DNA of 50,566 nucleotides from an uncultured Lachnospiraceae bacterium. Lineage in GTDB: Bacteria > Bacillota > Clostridia > Lachnospirales > Lachnospiraceae. The notes below the pieces were generated by a model. The model had not been told where the DNA came from and ran no database searches. It saw nothing but the letters and a program-made list of their open reading frames with translations. Below, in pieces: positions 42,703 through 50,566 of the stretch. The first letter of the stretch is position 1. Every line of letters starts with the position of its first letter. The position numbers and the translations under genes are program-made. The stretch is taken from contig ONBT01000021.1 of assembly GCA_900316075.1 (NCBI GenBank), forward strand, positions 1 to 50,566. Direction: 5' to 3'.

Positions 42703-45700
42703 TTGGCTGAACGTTCCGAATACCGAACAAAACTCGACGAGATTGAGGGACTCATGAAGGAGGGGAAGACCGAAGACGCCCTCCTCATGCTCGATGCCAT
42801 GAATTTCCGCAAGGTCGGCAATGTCAATGTCATGATGAAGGCGGCCGACATCTACGAGGCGGCCGGTCGGCGGGAGGATGCCCGGGAACTTTTGGAGATT
42901 GCCCACGAGCGCTCGCCCATCGGCCGCATGATCATCTACCGCCTGGCCCTCGTATCCATCGAGCTGGGCGAGTACGACGAGGCGAAGGAATACTACGACG
43001 AGTTCGTGGAGATTGCCCCCCACGACAACCTCAAATATATTATTCTCTATCAGCTGAACAAGGCCAGAGGGGCGGACGACGCCACCCTGATTGGAATTCT
43101 CGAGGAGCTGAAGACCCGGGACTTTTCCGAGGAATGGGCCTACGAGCTGGCGGCTCTCTATCACAAGACCGGCCAGGCGGACAAGTGCATCGATCTCTGC
43201 GACGAGATTATTCTCTGGTTCGGGGACGGGCCCTATGTGGAGCGGGCCATGGAGCTGAAGATGCTCTACAGCCCTTTGAACAAGGACCAGGCCGAGAAAT
43301 ACAGAAAGATGCGGCAGCAGGCGGACGGCCTGACGGAAATCCGCCCGGACGACGTACCGGAAACCGGGGGCCAGTTCCTGTCCCACACCATGGTTATCCC
43401 CCAGGTGGAGGTCCCTGCGGGCAAGTACGACACGCAGAATATCACGGCCGAAATCCAACGGAACGTGCGCGAAATTATGGACGCCACCGAGGCCGGCGAG
43501 GTCCAGGCGAATATGGAGGAAATCCGTTCTCTGGCCAACGACCTCCCCTTCCTCAAGGACACCCTGCACCAGTCGGCGGAGAAGAAGGCCGAGGAAGACC
43601 GGAAGATTGACGAGACCCTGCGGTCCAGCTTCCAGAACTACCTGATCGAGGAAAACGACGGGCAGATGAGCCTGGCCCTGCCGGAAGAAGGCGTCTCCGA
43701 GCCGCCTATGGACGGGCAGCTGACCATCGCCGACATCATGGCCGAGTGGGAAAAGACCCGGCGGGCGGCGGACAAGGCCCTGAAAGAAGCTGAGCAGCAG
43801 AAGCTGGAAAACGAGAAGAACCAGGCCCTCGAAGAGGCAAACTCCATCATGGAGAAGCTCTCCGACGCGGCTCCCCGCCTTGAGAGCGGGGCCACACCCC
43901 AGGACCTCATGAAGGAGGAAATCCTCAATTTTAATAATAATAAAAAGAAGGTCTCCGGTGGCTACGTGATTCCCCACCTCGATGAAGCCGGAGCGGACAT
44001 CCCCGTGCCGGAGGTTTCGGAAGAAGAAGCGCACATCATCGGGAAGGTGCCGGAAGAGGCAGCTCCCGTGGACGGGAAAGATATGAAGGAATGGCATCCC
44101 CCGGTTATGACGAAAGATGAGGCCGAGGCCTCTGACGCCGAGGCCCGGGCTGCCGGAGGCACCTTGGACAGAGAAGAAGCAAAGCGGCAGCTGGACAATC
44201 TCACGGACCTTCTGCAGAAGCAGATTGACGAGCTGAACCGGGAGGACGAGGAAAAAGAAGAGGCAGGGGCGGCGGAAGCCGAAGCCCAGGCCGACCTGGC
44301 CGATTCGGTTGCGGAACTGACGGAAGAAAAAGGCGAAGAGCCGATGGAAGCAGCTCTATCAGAGGAAGAAGAGGCAGCTGAAGAAGCTGCAGAAGCAGAA
44401 GAACTGCCTGTCTCCGAAGAGTTAGCTGCGACTAATGGCGCGTCGGCTGAGCCGGAGACGAATGAAACCACGGCAGAGACTGAGGCCGACCTTTCGAAAG
44501 AGGGCAGCGACTACGACCTTCTGGCGGACGGGCCCGCGGATACGGAAGATGAGACCGCTCCCGGCCCGATCGGGGACGCGGAGCTTGCTGCGGAGCACAG
44601 CGAGTCGGCCATCCTGGCGGGAACCGTAGCCCAGATGATGGCCGAGGAGCAGGCGGACCGCGAGGCAAAGAAGCCGAAGAGATCCGACGAAGCGGCCATG
44701 GACGCCGAGCTTTCCGCCATGATGAAGGCGGAGAATACGGAAGGGGTTGTGGACCTCGGAGCCGATGAAAAGCGGCCGGAGACCGATATCCTGCCCCACG
44801 ACTTTGACAATACGATTGACCTGGGCGAAGTGGACCTGTCCGCAGCCCTTGCAGCGGCCACGGAAAAGGCCATCGACGAAGACGCCCGGGAAGCCGAAGA
44901 GAAAGAAAAGGAATCCGCGGACTACGTGAATGAGGACGGCCTGCAGCAGGCCATCGCCGCCGAGTATTCCGATTCGGAACTGACGGAAGACGAGAAGGAA
45001 GCCTTCACCTACTTCACTCCTATCAGCGGGATGGAGAAGTCCCTGGCCATGCTCCTGATGGGGGTACGGGCCCGTTACAAAAACTCGAAGACCGCCGACA
45101 GCGGAAATATTATTATAATGGGCGGCCACGGCAGCGGGAAGACGACGCTGGCCACCTCCATCATCAAAGTCCTGCAGAAGGAAATTGGGAAACCGGGAGA
45201 CCGGGTCGGCAAGATTGACGGGGACAAGCTGAATTCGAAGGACATCCAGAAGCTCTTTTCCATGGTCTCCGGCGGCTGCCTCATCGTTGAAAACGCCGGC
45301 GACATGACCCGGAACACGGCGGTCACCCTGTCTCTCCTGATGGCGAACGACACAAGCGGAATTCTGGTCATCCTGGAGGACAGCCACGAGGGCATCCGCA
45401 AGTGTCTGGCCCTGGACGGCAACTTCGCGAAGAAGTTCACCGAGAAGATTGCGATTCCTGCCCTGACCATCGACGAGCTGGTCAATTTCGGCGAGGCCTA
45501 TGCGAAGGACCTCGGCTATACCATCGATGAAATGGGGGTTCTGGCCCTCTACGACCGCATCAACCGTATCCTTCGCCTCGACCATCCCACCTACCTGACC
45601 GAGGTCAAGGAAATCGTGGATGAGGCCATAGACCGGGCTGAACACGGGGGCTTCTTCGCCCGCGTCGCCGGCAGGAAGTTCGACGACAAGGGCCGGCGGA

Positions 45701-45726
45701 TATTGCAGGAGAAGCACTTCGTATAG
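42703..45726 (+). CDS. TPR protein with acidic linker and C-terminal AAA ATPase
   Basis: A 1,007-residue protein. Residues 1-200 are TPR-like helical repeats; residues about 200-760 are a long acidic region rich in Glu and Ala (coiled coil or disordered); residues about 780-1007 form an AAA domain of the CbxX/CfxQ-like type, with Walker A GGHGSGKTTL (about 807), Walker B-like GGCLIVENAGDM and FAKKFTEKIAIPALT as arginine-finger region. The start is TTG 42703 behind GGTGA; no ATG is better placed. Such fusions are found in clostridia but their task is unknown; a scaffold or remodelling role is inference. glgB follows. Confidence 0.8.
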   Translation: MAERSEYRTKLDEIEGLMKEGKTEDALLMLDAMNFRKVGNVNVMMKAADIYEAAGRREDARELLEIAHERSPIGRMIIYRLALVSIELGEYDEAKEYYDEFVEIAPHDNLKYIILYQLNKARGADDATLIGILEELKTRDFSEEWAYELAALYHKTGQADKCIDLCDEIILWFGDGPYVERAMELKMLYSPLNKDQAEKYRKMRQQADGLTEIRPDDVPETGGQFLSHTMVIPQVEVPAGKYDTQNITAEIQRNVREIMDATEAGEVQANMEEIRSLANDLPFLKDTLHQSAEKKAEEDRKIDETLRSSFQNYLIEENDGQMSLALPEEGVSEPPMDGQLTIADIMAEWEKTRRAADKALKEAEQQKLENEKNQALEEANSIMEKLSDAAPRLESGATPQDLMKEEILNFNNNKKKVSGGYVIPHLDEAGADIPVPEVSEEEAHIIGKVPEEAAPVDGKDMKEWHPPVMTKDEAEASDAEARAAGGTLDREEAKRQLDNLTDLLQKQIDELNREDEEKEEAGAAEAEAQADLADSVAELTEEKGEEPMEAALSEEEEAAEEAAEAEELPVSEELAATNGASAEPETNETTAETEADLSKEGSDYDLLADGPADTEDETAPGPIGDAELAAEHSESAILAGTVAQMMAEEQADREAKKPKRSDEAAMDAELSAMMKAENTEGVVDLGADEKRPETDILPHDFDNTIDLGEVDLSAALAAATEKAIDEDAREAEEKEKESADYVNEDGLQQAIAAEYSDSELTEDEKEAFTYFTPISGMEKSLAMLLMGVRARYKNSKTADSGNIIIMGGHGSGKTTLATSIIKVLQKEIGKPGDRVGKIDGDKLNSKDIQKLFSMVSGGCLIVENAGDMTRNTAVTLSLLMANDTSGILVILEDSHEGIRKCLALDGNFAKKFTEKIAIPALTIDELVNFGEAYAKDLGYTIDEMGVLALYDRINRILRLDHPTYLTEVKEIVDEAIDRAEHGGFFARVAGRKFDDKGRRILQEKHFV

Positions 45727-45754
45727 GCGCCGGGTAGCACGGGAGACGTTTTGG

Positions 45755-45974
45755 TACAGACAGCATCCCTTTTCGGAAGGGCGGGGTCGAAAAATGAGGC
45801 TTTGTTACAAACGACACCCCTTTTCGGGAGCGCCAGGTCTCATAGAAGGCGTTTTGTTACAAACGGCACCCCTTTTCGGGAACATCGGGTCTCATAGAAG
45901 GTGTTTTATTACAAATGGCACCCATCGCCCCAGGGCGTGAGTCACATATAGAGGGTTTTGCTGCAAATGGCGCC
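45755..45974 (+). repeat. 52-bp-period motif array before glgB
   Basis: Five copies of TRCAAAYGGCAYCC-like motif start at 45755, 45806, 45858, 45910 and 45962 (spacings 51, 52, 52, 52 bp). Copies B-D are preceded by (GGYG)TTTTRT or a close variant; B and C are followed by CCTTTTCGGGA and GTCTCATAGAA, while D diverges. The period equals five DNA helical turns, so all copies face the same side. It fills the gap between the AAA gene and glgB. The same motif and period precede the kinase gene at 26878. Confidence 0.88.
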
Positions 45975-45986
45975 TGCGCAGGCGCC
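45969..45986. promoter_or_regulatory. 18-bp perfect palindrome in the glgB leader
   Basis: GGCGCCTGCGCAGGCGCC equals its own reverse complement and overlaps the last array motif, 29 bp before the glgB ATG. It could be an operator or an RNA hairpin near the ribosome site. Confidence 0.7.
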
Positions 45987-46014
45987 ATAAATGCATAGAG
46001 AGGGGAGAAAGCAT

Positions 46015-47946
46015 ATGCGGAATTTTACGGAGCTGGATATGTATCTGTTCGGGCAGGGGACCCACTACGACATATTCCGAAAGCTGGGCGCCCACTTCGG
46101 AACGGATGAGAGCGGGCAGGAGGGCGTATGGTTTGATGTCTGGGCTCCCCATGCCGCCAGTGTGGCCGTCATCGGCGAGTTCAACGGCTGGAACGAGACC
46201 AGCCACTACATGGTCCGCCTGACACCCCAGGATATGGGCATTTTCGAGCTCTTCGTTCCGGGGGCACGGGAAGGCCAGCTCTACAAGTACCTTATCTATA
46301 CCGGCGACGGGAAAAAGCTCTACAAGGCGGACCCCTATGCCTGCTCGGCGGAAGTCCGTCCGGGGACGGCCTCCCGCCTCGCAAGGACCGACGGCTTTGA
46401 GTGGACCGACTCCGACTGGCTGAAGGAGCGGGCAAAGAAGCAGCCCTACTACGAGCAGCCCATGGCCATCTATGAATGTCATCCGGGCAGCTGGATGCGG
46501 CATCCGGGCCGGCAGGACGATGGCTTCTATACCTACCGGGACCTGGCCACCTCTCTGACCAAATACGTGAAGGACATGGGCTACACCCACGTGGAGCTCA
46601 TGGGCATATCCGAATATCCGTTCGACGGCTCCTGGGGCTACCAGGTCACGGGCTACTATGCCCCCACGTCCCGCTACGGAAGCCCCCAGGACTTCATGTA
46701 CCTCGTGAATTACCTGCATGAGAACGGCATCGGGGTCATTCTCGACTGGGTTCCGGCCCACTTCCCCAAGGATGCCCACGGCCTGGCGGATTTCGACGGC
46801 CAGCCTCTCTATGAATATACGGACCCCCGGAAGGGAGAGCATCCCGAGTGGGGGACGAAGATCTTCGACTACGGCAAGACCGAGGTCAAGAATTTCCTGA
46901 TCGGATCCGCCATCAACTGGGAGGAGACCTACCATATCGACGGCCTCCGGGTCGATGCCGTGGCTTCCATGCTCTACCTGGATTACGGGAAGGAAGCCGG
47001 CCAGTGGGTGCCCAATGAAAAGGGCGGGAATGAAAACCTCGAGGCCATCGAATTCTTCAAACACCTGAATACCCTGATGACTGGCCGCTATGCAGGTTTC
47101 GTCATGATCGCCGAGGAGTCCACGGCCTGGCCCCGGATTACCGGAGACGTCAAGGACGGCGGTCTGGCCTTTTCCTACAAGTGGAATATGGGCTGGATGC
47201 ACGACTTCCTCGACTATATGAAGCTGGATCCCTATTTCCGCAAGGACAACCACAACAAGCTGACCTTCGCCATGTCCTACAACGAGGCCGAGAAGTACAT
47301 TCTCGTCCTTTCCCACGATGAGGTCGTCCACCTGAAGTGTTCCATGCTGGAAAAGATGCCGGGTCTGGGCATCGACAAGTACCGGAACCTCGTGGCCGGC
47401 TATGTCTTCATGATGTGCCACTCCGGGAAGAAACTTCTCTTCATGGGCCAGGACTTCGCCCAGAAGCAGGAGTGGAGCGAGGCCCGGGAGTTGGACTGGT
47501 ACCTCCTCGACGACCCCAAGCACCGCTATGTGAACAACTGCATGAAGGCCCTTCTGCATCTGTATACCAAGTATCCTGCCTTCTACCAGCAGGATATCAA
47601 CTGGGCCGGCTTCGAGTGGATCAATGCCGACGACAGCTACCGGGGCATCTACAGCTTTACCCGGAAGGCAAAGAACGGGAAGAATTCCGCCCTCGTCGTC
47701 GTCAATATGACCCCCATGCATTACGACGACTACCGGGTCGGCGTCCTTTCCGAGAAGCGGCACCGGCTGGTCTTTGCCAACGATGATCCGGAGCTGCTCG
47801 GCGACCTGGCCGGCGGCGGAGAGGACCAGATCTGGCCCGAGAAGCGGAAGAAGTACTATACGCCTGAAAAGGAGAAGTGCGACAACAGGGATTATTCCAT
47901 CGCCTACCCGCTTCCCGCCTATGGCTGCGCCATTTTTATCTTTTGA
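46015..47946 (+). CDS. glgB: 1,4-alpha-glucan branching enzyme
   Basis: The 643-residue enzyme makes the alpha-1,6 branches of glycogen. An N-terminal CBM48 domain (VWFDVWAPHAASVAVIGEFN) is followed by a GH13 barrel: YECHPGSWMR, GYTHVELMGISEYPFDGSWG, nucleophile Asp in DGLRVDAVASML (about residue 313), acid/base Glu in MIAEEST (about 366) and LSHDEVVH (about 433). ATG 46015 is supported by GAGGGGAGA; the upstream ATG 45991 lies in the array leader. No other glycogen genes are adjacent. Regulation probably acts through the motif array and palindrome directly upstream. Confidence 0.93.
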   Translation: MRNFTELDMYLFGQGTHYDIFRKLGAHFGTDESGQEGVWFDVWAPHAASVAVIGEFNGWNETSHYMVRLTPQDMGIFELFVPGAREGQLYKYLIYTGDGKKLYKADPYACSAEVRPGTASRLARTDGFEWTDSDWLKERAKKQPYYEQPMAIYECHPGSWMRHPGRQDDGFYTYRDLATSLTKYVKDMGYTHVELMGISEYPFDGSWGYQVTGYYAPTSRYGSPQDFMYLVNYLHENGIGVILDWVPAHFPKDAHGLADFDGQPLYEYTDPRKGEHPEWGTKIFDYGKTEVKNFLIGSAINWEETYHIDGLRVDAVASMLYLDYGKEAGQWVPNEKGGNENLEAIEFFKHLNTLMTGRYAGFVMIAEESTAWPRITGDVKDGGLAFSYKWNMGWMHDFLDYMKLDPYFRKDNHNKLTFAMSYNEAEKYILVLSHDEVVHLKCSMLEKMPGLGIDKYRNLVAGYVFMMCHSGKKLLFMGQDFAQKQEWSEARELDWYLLDDPKHRYVNNCMKALLHLYTKYPAFYQQDINWAGFEWINADDSYRGIYSFTRKAKNGKNSALVVVNMTPMHYDDYRVGVLSEKRHRLVFANDDPELLGDLAGGGEDQIWPEKRKKYYTPEKEKCDNRDYSIAYPLPAYGCAIFIF

Positions 47947-47957
47947 GAATAATGTAA
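47947..47957. repeat. GAATAATRTAA motif (one of ten exact copies)
   Basis: Exact copies of GAATAATRTAA on either strand start at 1350, 1573, 3491, 7504, 18280, 21663, 29011, 33411, 47947 and 49495. One-mismatch copies start at 8654, 20035, 33441, 37766, 41400 and 43035; looser ones at 13510, 15172, 15440, 28339, 42376 and 50110. Some lie within genes in different frames, others overlap stop codons or sit just before starts. Confidence 0.9.
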
Positions 47958-48003
47958 ACCCCCGGGCGCGGAATGAGGCCGCGCTCTACATTAGTCATAT
48001 CGA

Positions 48004-49152
48004 ATGAACGAGAAACGCCCCGTCGGAAAAATTGCAGCTGTCCTGGTCATCACGATTGCCCTGATCGCAGGGGCTGTGGCCTACGGGGCTTTCCGCACCT
48101 TCTCCTCCTATGAGGTCAAGTCGGAGGCGGCCCTGTCCGACGCCGGGCGGACCGTATTCGAGGAATTTGCCGGGAATGTCGTCGGCTACAGCCGGGACGG
48201 AATTTCCTGTCTCGACTACGACGGAAACCTTCTGTGGACGGCCTCTTTCGAGATGGCCACGCCCCAGACCGTCATCGACCGGAAATACATGCTGGTCTAC
48301 GACCGGGGCGGGACCGAAATCCACGTCTATGACAAGGCCGGCAAGGAAAAGGTCATTTCCACGGACCTGCCCGTCGAGCGGGCGGACATTTCGGAAAGCG
48401 GGGAAGCGGCGGTCATCATGTCGGACGGGGGAACCCACGTCGTGGACCTCTACGGGACCGACGGGAAACTTCTGGCCGGGGGCGAGCTGCATACCGAAAA
48501 TTCCGGCTATCCCATTGCCTGCAGCGTATCCGACGACGGGAAGAAGCTCCTGGTGTCTATCCTCGACCTTTCCATGGGGACCATCAAGACCACGGTCCGC
48601 TTTTATGACTTCTCCGACTGGGGCGCCAAGCAGAAGGATAATATTGCCGCCGAGTTTTCCTATTCCGACATGGCGGTGCCCTTCGTCTGCTTCTTTTCGG
48701 ACGGGCGGGCGGCGGCCTTCGGGGACGACCAGGTCATGCTGTATTCGGCGACCCAGGTTCCTGCGGAATCCGGAGACATCTATATCACCGATGAAGTGAA
48801 GAGCATCGCGGTCCGGAGCAATGCTTTCGCCCTCGTGACCGGAAAGAAGGCGGATGACGCCACTGCGGATGCAAATGCAGATGCGGCGGAGACCCTGACT
48901 GTCTACAGTGAGGGCGGCCGGGAAATGTATACAAAAAGTCCCGAATTTTCCTACAATGACATCTATTTCCTGTCCAACGGGGAACTCTGTCTCACGGATG
49001 GCAGCCGGGCGGACATCTACACGGACCTGGGCGTGCGCAAGTTCTCGGACACCTTCGAAAACGGCATCAACGCCATCCTGCCCTGGGACGGGGCCACGAA
49101 CTATATCCTCGTGACGGAAGGCCGGCTGAAGAAGGTCCAGCTGAAGTCCTGA
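48004..49152 (+). CDS. DUF5711 membrane-anchored beta-propeller-like protein
   Basis: A 382-residue protein with one N-terminal membrane anchor (KIAAVLVITIALIAGAVAYG) and repeated four-strand units outside the membrane (GISCLDYDGNLLWTASFEMA, YMLVYDRGGTEIHVYDKAGK), matching the DUF5711 propeller family of Clostridia. The role is unknown; it is often encoded beside cvpA, as here, 64 bp upstream. No ribosome site is evident before ATG 48004. Confidence 0.78.
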   Translation: MNEKRPVGKIAAVLVITIALIAGAVAYGAFRTFSSYEVKSEAALSDAGRTVFEEFAGNVVGYSRDGISCLDYDGNLLWTASFEMATPQTVIDRKYMLVYDRGGTEIHVYDKAGKEKVISTDLPVERADISESGEAAVIMSDGGTHVVDLYGTDGKLLAGGELHTENSGYPIACSVSDDGKKLLVSILDLSMGTIKTTVRFYDFSDWGAKQKDNIAAEFSYSDMAVPFVCFFSDGRAAAFGDDQVMLYSATQVPAESGDIYITDEVKSIAVRSNAFALVTGKKADDATADANADAAETLTVYSEGGREMYTKSPEFSYNDIYFLSNGELCLTDGSRADIYTDLGVRKFSDTFENGINAILPWDGATNYILVTEGRLKKVQLKS

Positions 49153-49216
49153 GGCAGTAAGTGCAGCATTATTTCAGACGGGAGCCGGCCGGGCCTGCTT
49201 CCGCCTCTTTTTATCT

Positions 49217-50155
49217 ATGAATCTTTTACTTGTATTAATCCTTGCAATTATACTGGTCGCGGCCATCGTCGGCGTGCGCAAAGGCCTCCTGGGCATCCTC
49301 TACGGCCTCTTCGCCTGGGGTTTCATCCTCTTTGCCATCCTCTTCGGCAGCCCCCGGGTACAAGTCTGGCTGGACACTGAGACGCCTCTCCACCAGAAAA
49401 TTTACGAGAGCGCCGACACCTATGTGGTGACGAAGCTGACGCAGACGTCTTCCGGCTCCCTTTCCGACCTGACGCAGAAGGATGAGCAGGATGAGAATAA
49501 TGTAAAATCCGGGGCGGATGCGGCCTCGGACGCAGCCGGTCTCACCTCGGGCAGCAGTGACAAAGAAGCGGATCCGGCGGCCACCCCCTTCATCGCCGAC
49601 CTCATCAACAAGCTGGTTTCCGACGTCACGAGCAGCAAGAGTCCGACGGCCAGCGGGATTTCGGATTCAACGGGCAGTGGGACGGCGGATTCCGCCTTCC
49701 CGCCCACGCTGACCCGGAGCATCCGGGGGGCCGCCCAGGAGGCTGTGGACAACTTCGGCAGCCAGGCGGCCAACGCGGCGGAGACGGCCAAAGGGACAGT
49801 CATCGACGCGGTGGCTGATGCGGTGGCGACGAAGGTGGCGGACTACGCCCTGGCCTGCCTGGCCCGGGTACTGACTATAGTCCTGGCGGCCCTGGTTGTC
49901 CTGACTGTGGGCCTTATCATTCATATCATCCAGCAGAACCGGGGAATCCGCCACGGGAGCCACTTCCTTGGCCTCTTCTTCGGGATTCTGCAGGGAATGC
50001 TGATTTCCTGGGTCATCCTCTTTGCCATCAGCTGCATCGGGACGACGGCGGCCGGCCAGTCCCTGGCGGCCGACATCAACTCCTCCGCCTTCCTGACCTG
50101 GATGTACAATAATAATGTGGTGACCGACATCATCCTCCAGCTGATCAAAGCCTGA
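49217..50155 (+). CDS. CvpA-family membrane protein
   Basis: The 312-residue protein has CvpA-like N-terminal helices (NLLLVLILAIILVAAIVGVR then KGLLGILYGLFAWGFILF), a long Ser/Asp/Ala-rich linker (residues about 80-165), and a C-terminal pair of helices (LTIVLAALVVLTVGLII and ILQGMLISWVILFAISCIG). CvpA was first linked to colicin V production in E. coli; in Firmicutes it is an envelope protein of unknown precise function. A terminator ends it before the rRNA promoters. Confidence 0.85.
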   Translation: MNLLLVLILAIILVAAIVGVRKGLLGILYGLFAWGFILFAILFGSPRVQVWLDTETPLHQKIYESADTYVVTKLTQTSSGSLSDLTQKDEQDENNVKSGADAASDAAGLTSGSSDKEADPAATPFIADLINKLVSDVTSSKSPTASGISDSTGSGTADSAFPPTLTRSIRGAAQEAVDNFGSQAANAAETAKGTVIDAVADAVATKVADYALACLARVLTIVLAALVVLTVGLIIHIIQQNRGIRHGSHFLGLFFGILQGMLISWVILFAISCIGTTAAGQSLAADINSSAFLTWMYNNNVVTDIILQLIKA

Positions 50156-50173
50156 ATCATGCCGTCATATGAG

Positions 50174-50206
50174 GGGGGACAGCTGTTTTTTGCTGTTCCT
50201 TTTTTC
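50174..50206 (+). terminator. Terminator of the DUF5711-cvpA operon
   Basis: GGGGACAGC pairs with GCTGTTCC over a T-rich loop and is followed by six T. Confidence 0.88.
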
Positions 50207-50266
50207 ATGCCTGAAATCCCACATCTTGTGGTCAAAGAGCAAGGTAAACATATTGTAAAAATGTCC

Positions 50267-50295
50267 TTGACACGAAAAAGGCGTTTTGTTAATAT
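50267..50295 (+). promoter_or_regulatory. rRNA operon promoter P1
   Basis: Perfect -35 TTGACA (50267-50272), 17-bp spacer, -10 TAATAT (50290-50295). Confidence 0.8.
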
Positions 50296-50385
50296 ACTCC
50301 TTGCTCGCCCCGAAAACGGGCGGCTTCATTGACATCGAGAGGGCCGTCGGTTCGGTATTTCCTCCGAAAGAGATGAAAAAAGTTC

Positions 50386-50414
50386 TTGACAAGCGACAAT
50401 GAACTTGATATTAT
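50386..50414 (+). promoter_or_regulatory. rRNA operon promoter P2
   Basis: Perfect -35 TTGACA (50386-50391), 17-bp spacer, -10 TATTAT (50409-50414), 119 bp after P1. Tandem strong promoters are typical of rrn operons. Confidence 0.85.
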
Positions 50415-50566
50415 ATACGAGTTGTCGCTCGAAAGACAGCAGCTCCTTGGAAGGGAGTCTGAAGACAGTACTTTGACAACTGAACAATGAGACAACTTTG
50501 AAAGATTGATAAGTGACAGGATTATTCATATGAAAATCCTTAGTCAAAATCTTTGAGGATGACTTA
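50415..50566 (+). other. rRNA operon leader (16S gene lies beyond the window)
   Basis: The segment has a boxA-like part (CTTTGACAACTGAACAATGA, 50472-50491), typical of clostridial pre-16S leaders, and no open frame. It ends before the 16S 5' end, so the assignment rests on promoters and leader features. Confidence 0.72.

Noticed and set aside
45755-45974. The spaced repeats look CRISPR-like (about 24-bp conserved block, about 28-bp spacer).
   Set aside because: The repeats are not identical, spacers resemble one another, only four or five units exist, and no cas gene is near.
49178-49213. GC-rich partial hairpin with a T-run between DUF5711 and cvpA genes.
   Set aside because: The pairing is poor and cvpA starts 4 bp later; I do not call a terminator.

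Overview
The window looks like chromosomal DNA of a GC-rich member of the Clostridia, most likely Lachnospiraceae. The signs are the large set of carbohydrate genes, the Firmicute-type SRP RNA with conserved apical loop, strong AGGAGG ribosome binding sites, the DUF438/DUF1858 pair, the MoxR-DUF58-transglutaminase operon, and a hydratase of the Clostridia aconitase type. Genus is inference; no 16S gene is included because the window stops inside an rRNA leader.

Layout. 1-6.8 kb: a minus-strand glycan locus (AraC regulator, GH35 beta-galactosidase, DUF5107-TPR protein). 6.9-9.5 kb: tadA with an acidic tail, an NrdG-type radical SAM activase, a GNAT acetyltransferase and tRNA-Pro with the unusual anticodon AGG. 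9.5-14.3 kb: an accessory stretch behind the tRNA, with a sigma-28-type promoter and two unknown genes, a decayed duplicate of one of them, two PIN-domain toxin-antitoxin pairs, a membrane protein/LuxR-HTH pair and a lipoprotein. 14.6-19.8 kb: a second minus-strand glycan locus (small protein, AraC regulator, GPH sugar symporter, esterase, GH43). 20.0-21.7 kb: DUF438-hemerythrin-PAS and DUF1858. 21.8-29.6 kb: sugar ABC transporter operon (binding protein plus two permeases, no ATPase), a divergent LacI regulator with three AACCGGTT operators, a P-loop kinase and a GH13 sucrose-phosphorylase-type enzyme. 29.66-32.03 kb: a decayed phage packaging island (portal and terminase fragments, a lysozyme fragment, one intact PH-domain gene) bounded by two inverted copies of a roughly 370-bp long-hairpin repeat; a third, cut copy opens the window. 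32.2-37.0 kb: MoxR, DUF58 and transglutaminase genes with overlapping stops and starts. 37.0-38.6 kb: 73-bp tandem repeat, SRP RNA and a coiled-coil protein. 38.7-50.2 kb: aconitase-family hydratase, AI-2E-type permease, TPR/AAA ATPase, glgB, DUF5711 and CvpA proteins. From 50.27 kb: tandem rRNA promoters and leader.

The sugar genes suggest uptake of oligosaccharides by ABC and cation-symport systems, cytoplasmic cleavage or phosphorolysis, and storage as glycogen.

Three patterns are not explained by ordinary annotation. (1) A 14-bp motif, TRCAAAYGGCAYCC, is repeated every 51-52 bp in front of both the P-loop kinase and glgB, 19 kb apart. (2) An 11-mer, GAATAATRTAA, occurs ten times exactly and several times with one mismatch, inside and outside genes and in several reading frames. 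(3) The long-hairpin repeat brackets the phage remnants. These are the best candidates for undescribed biology here.
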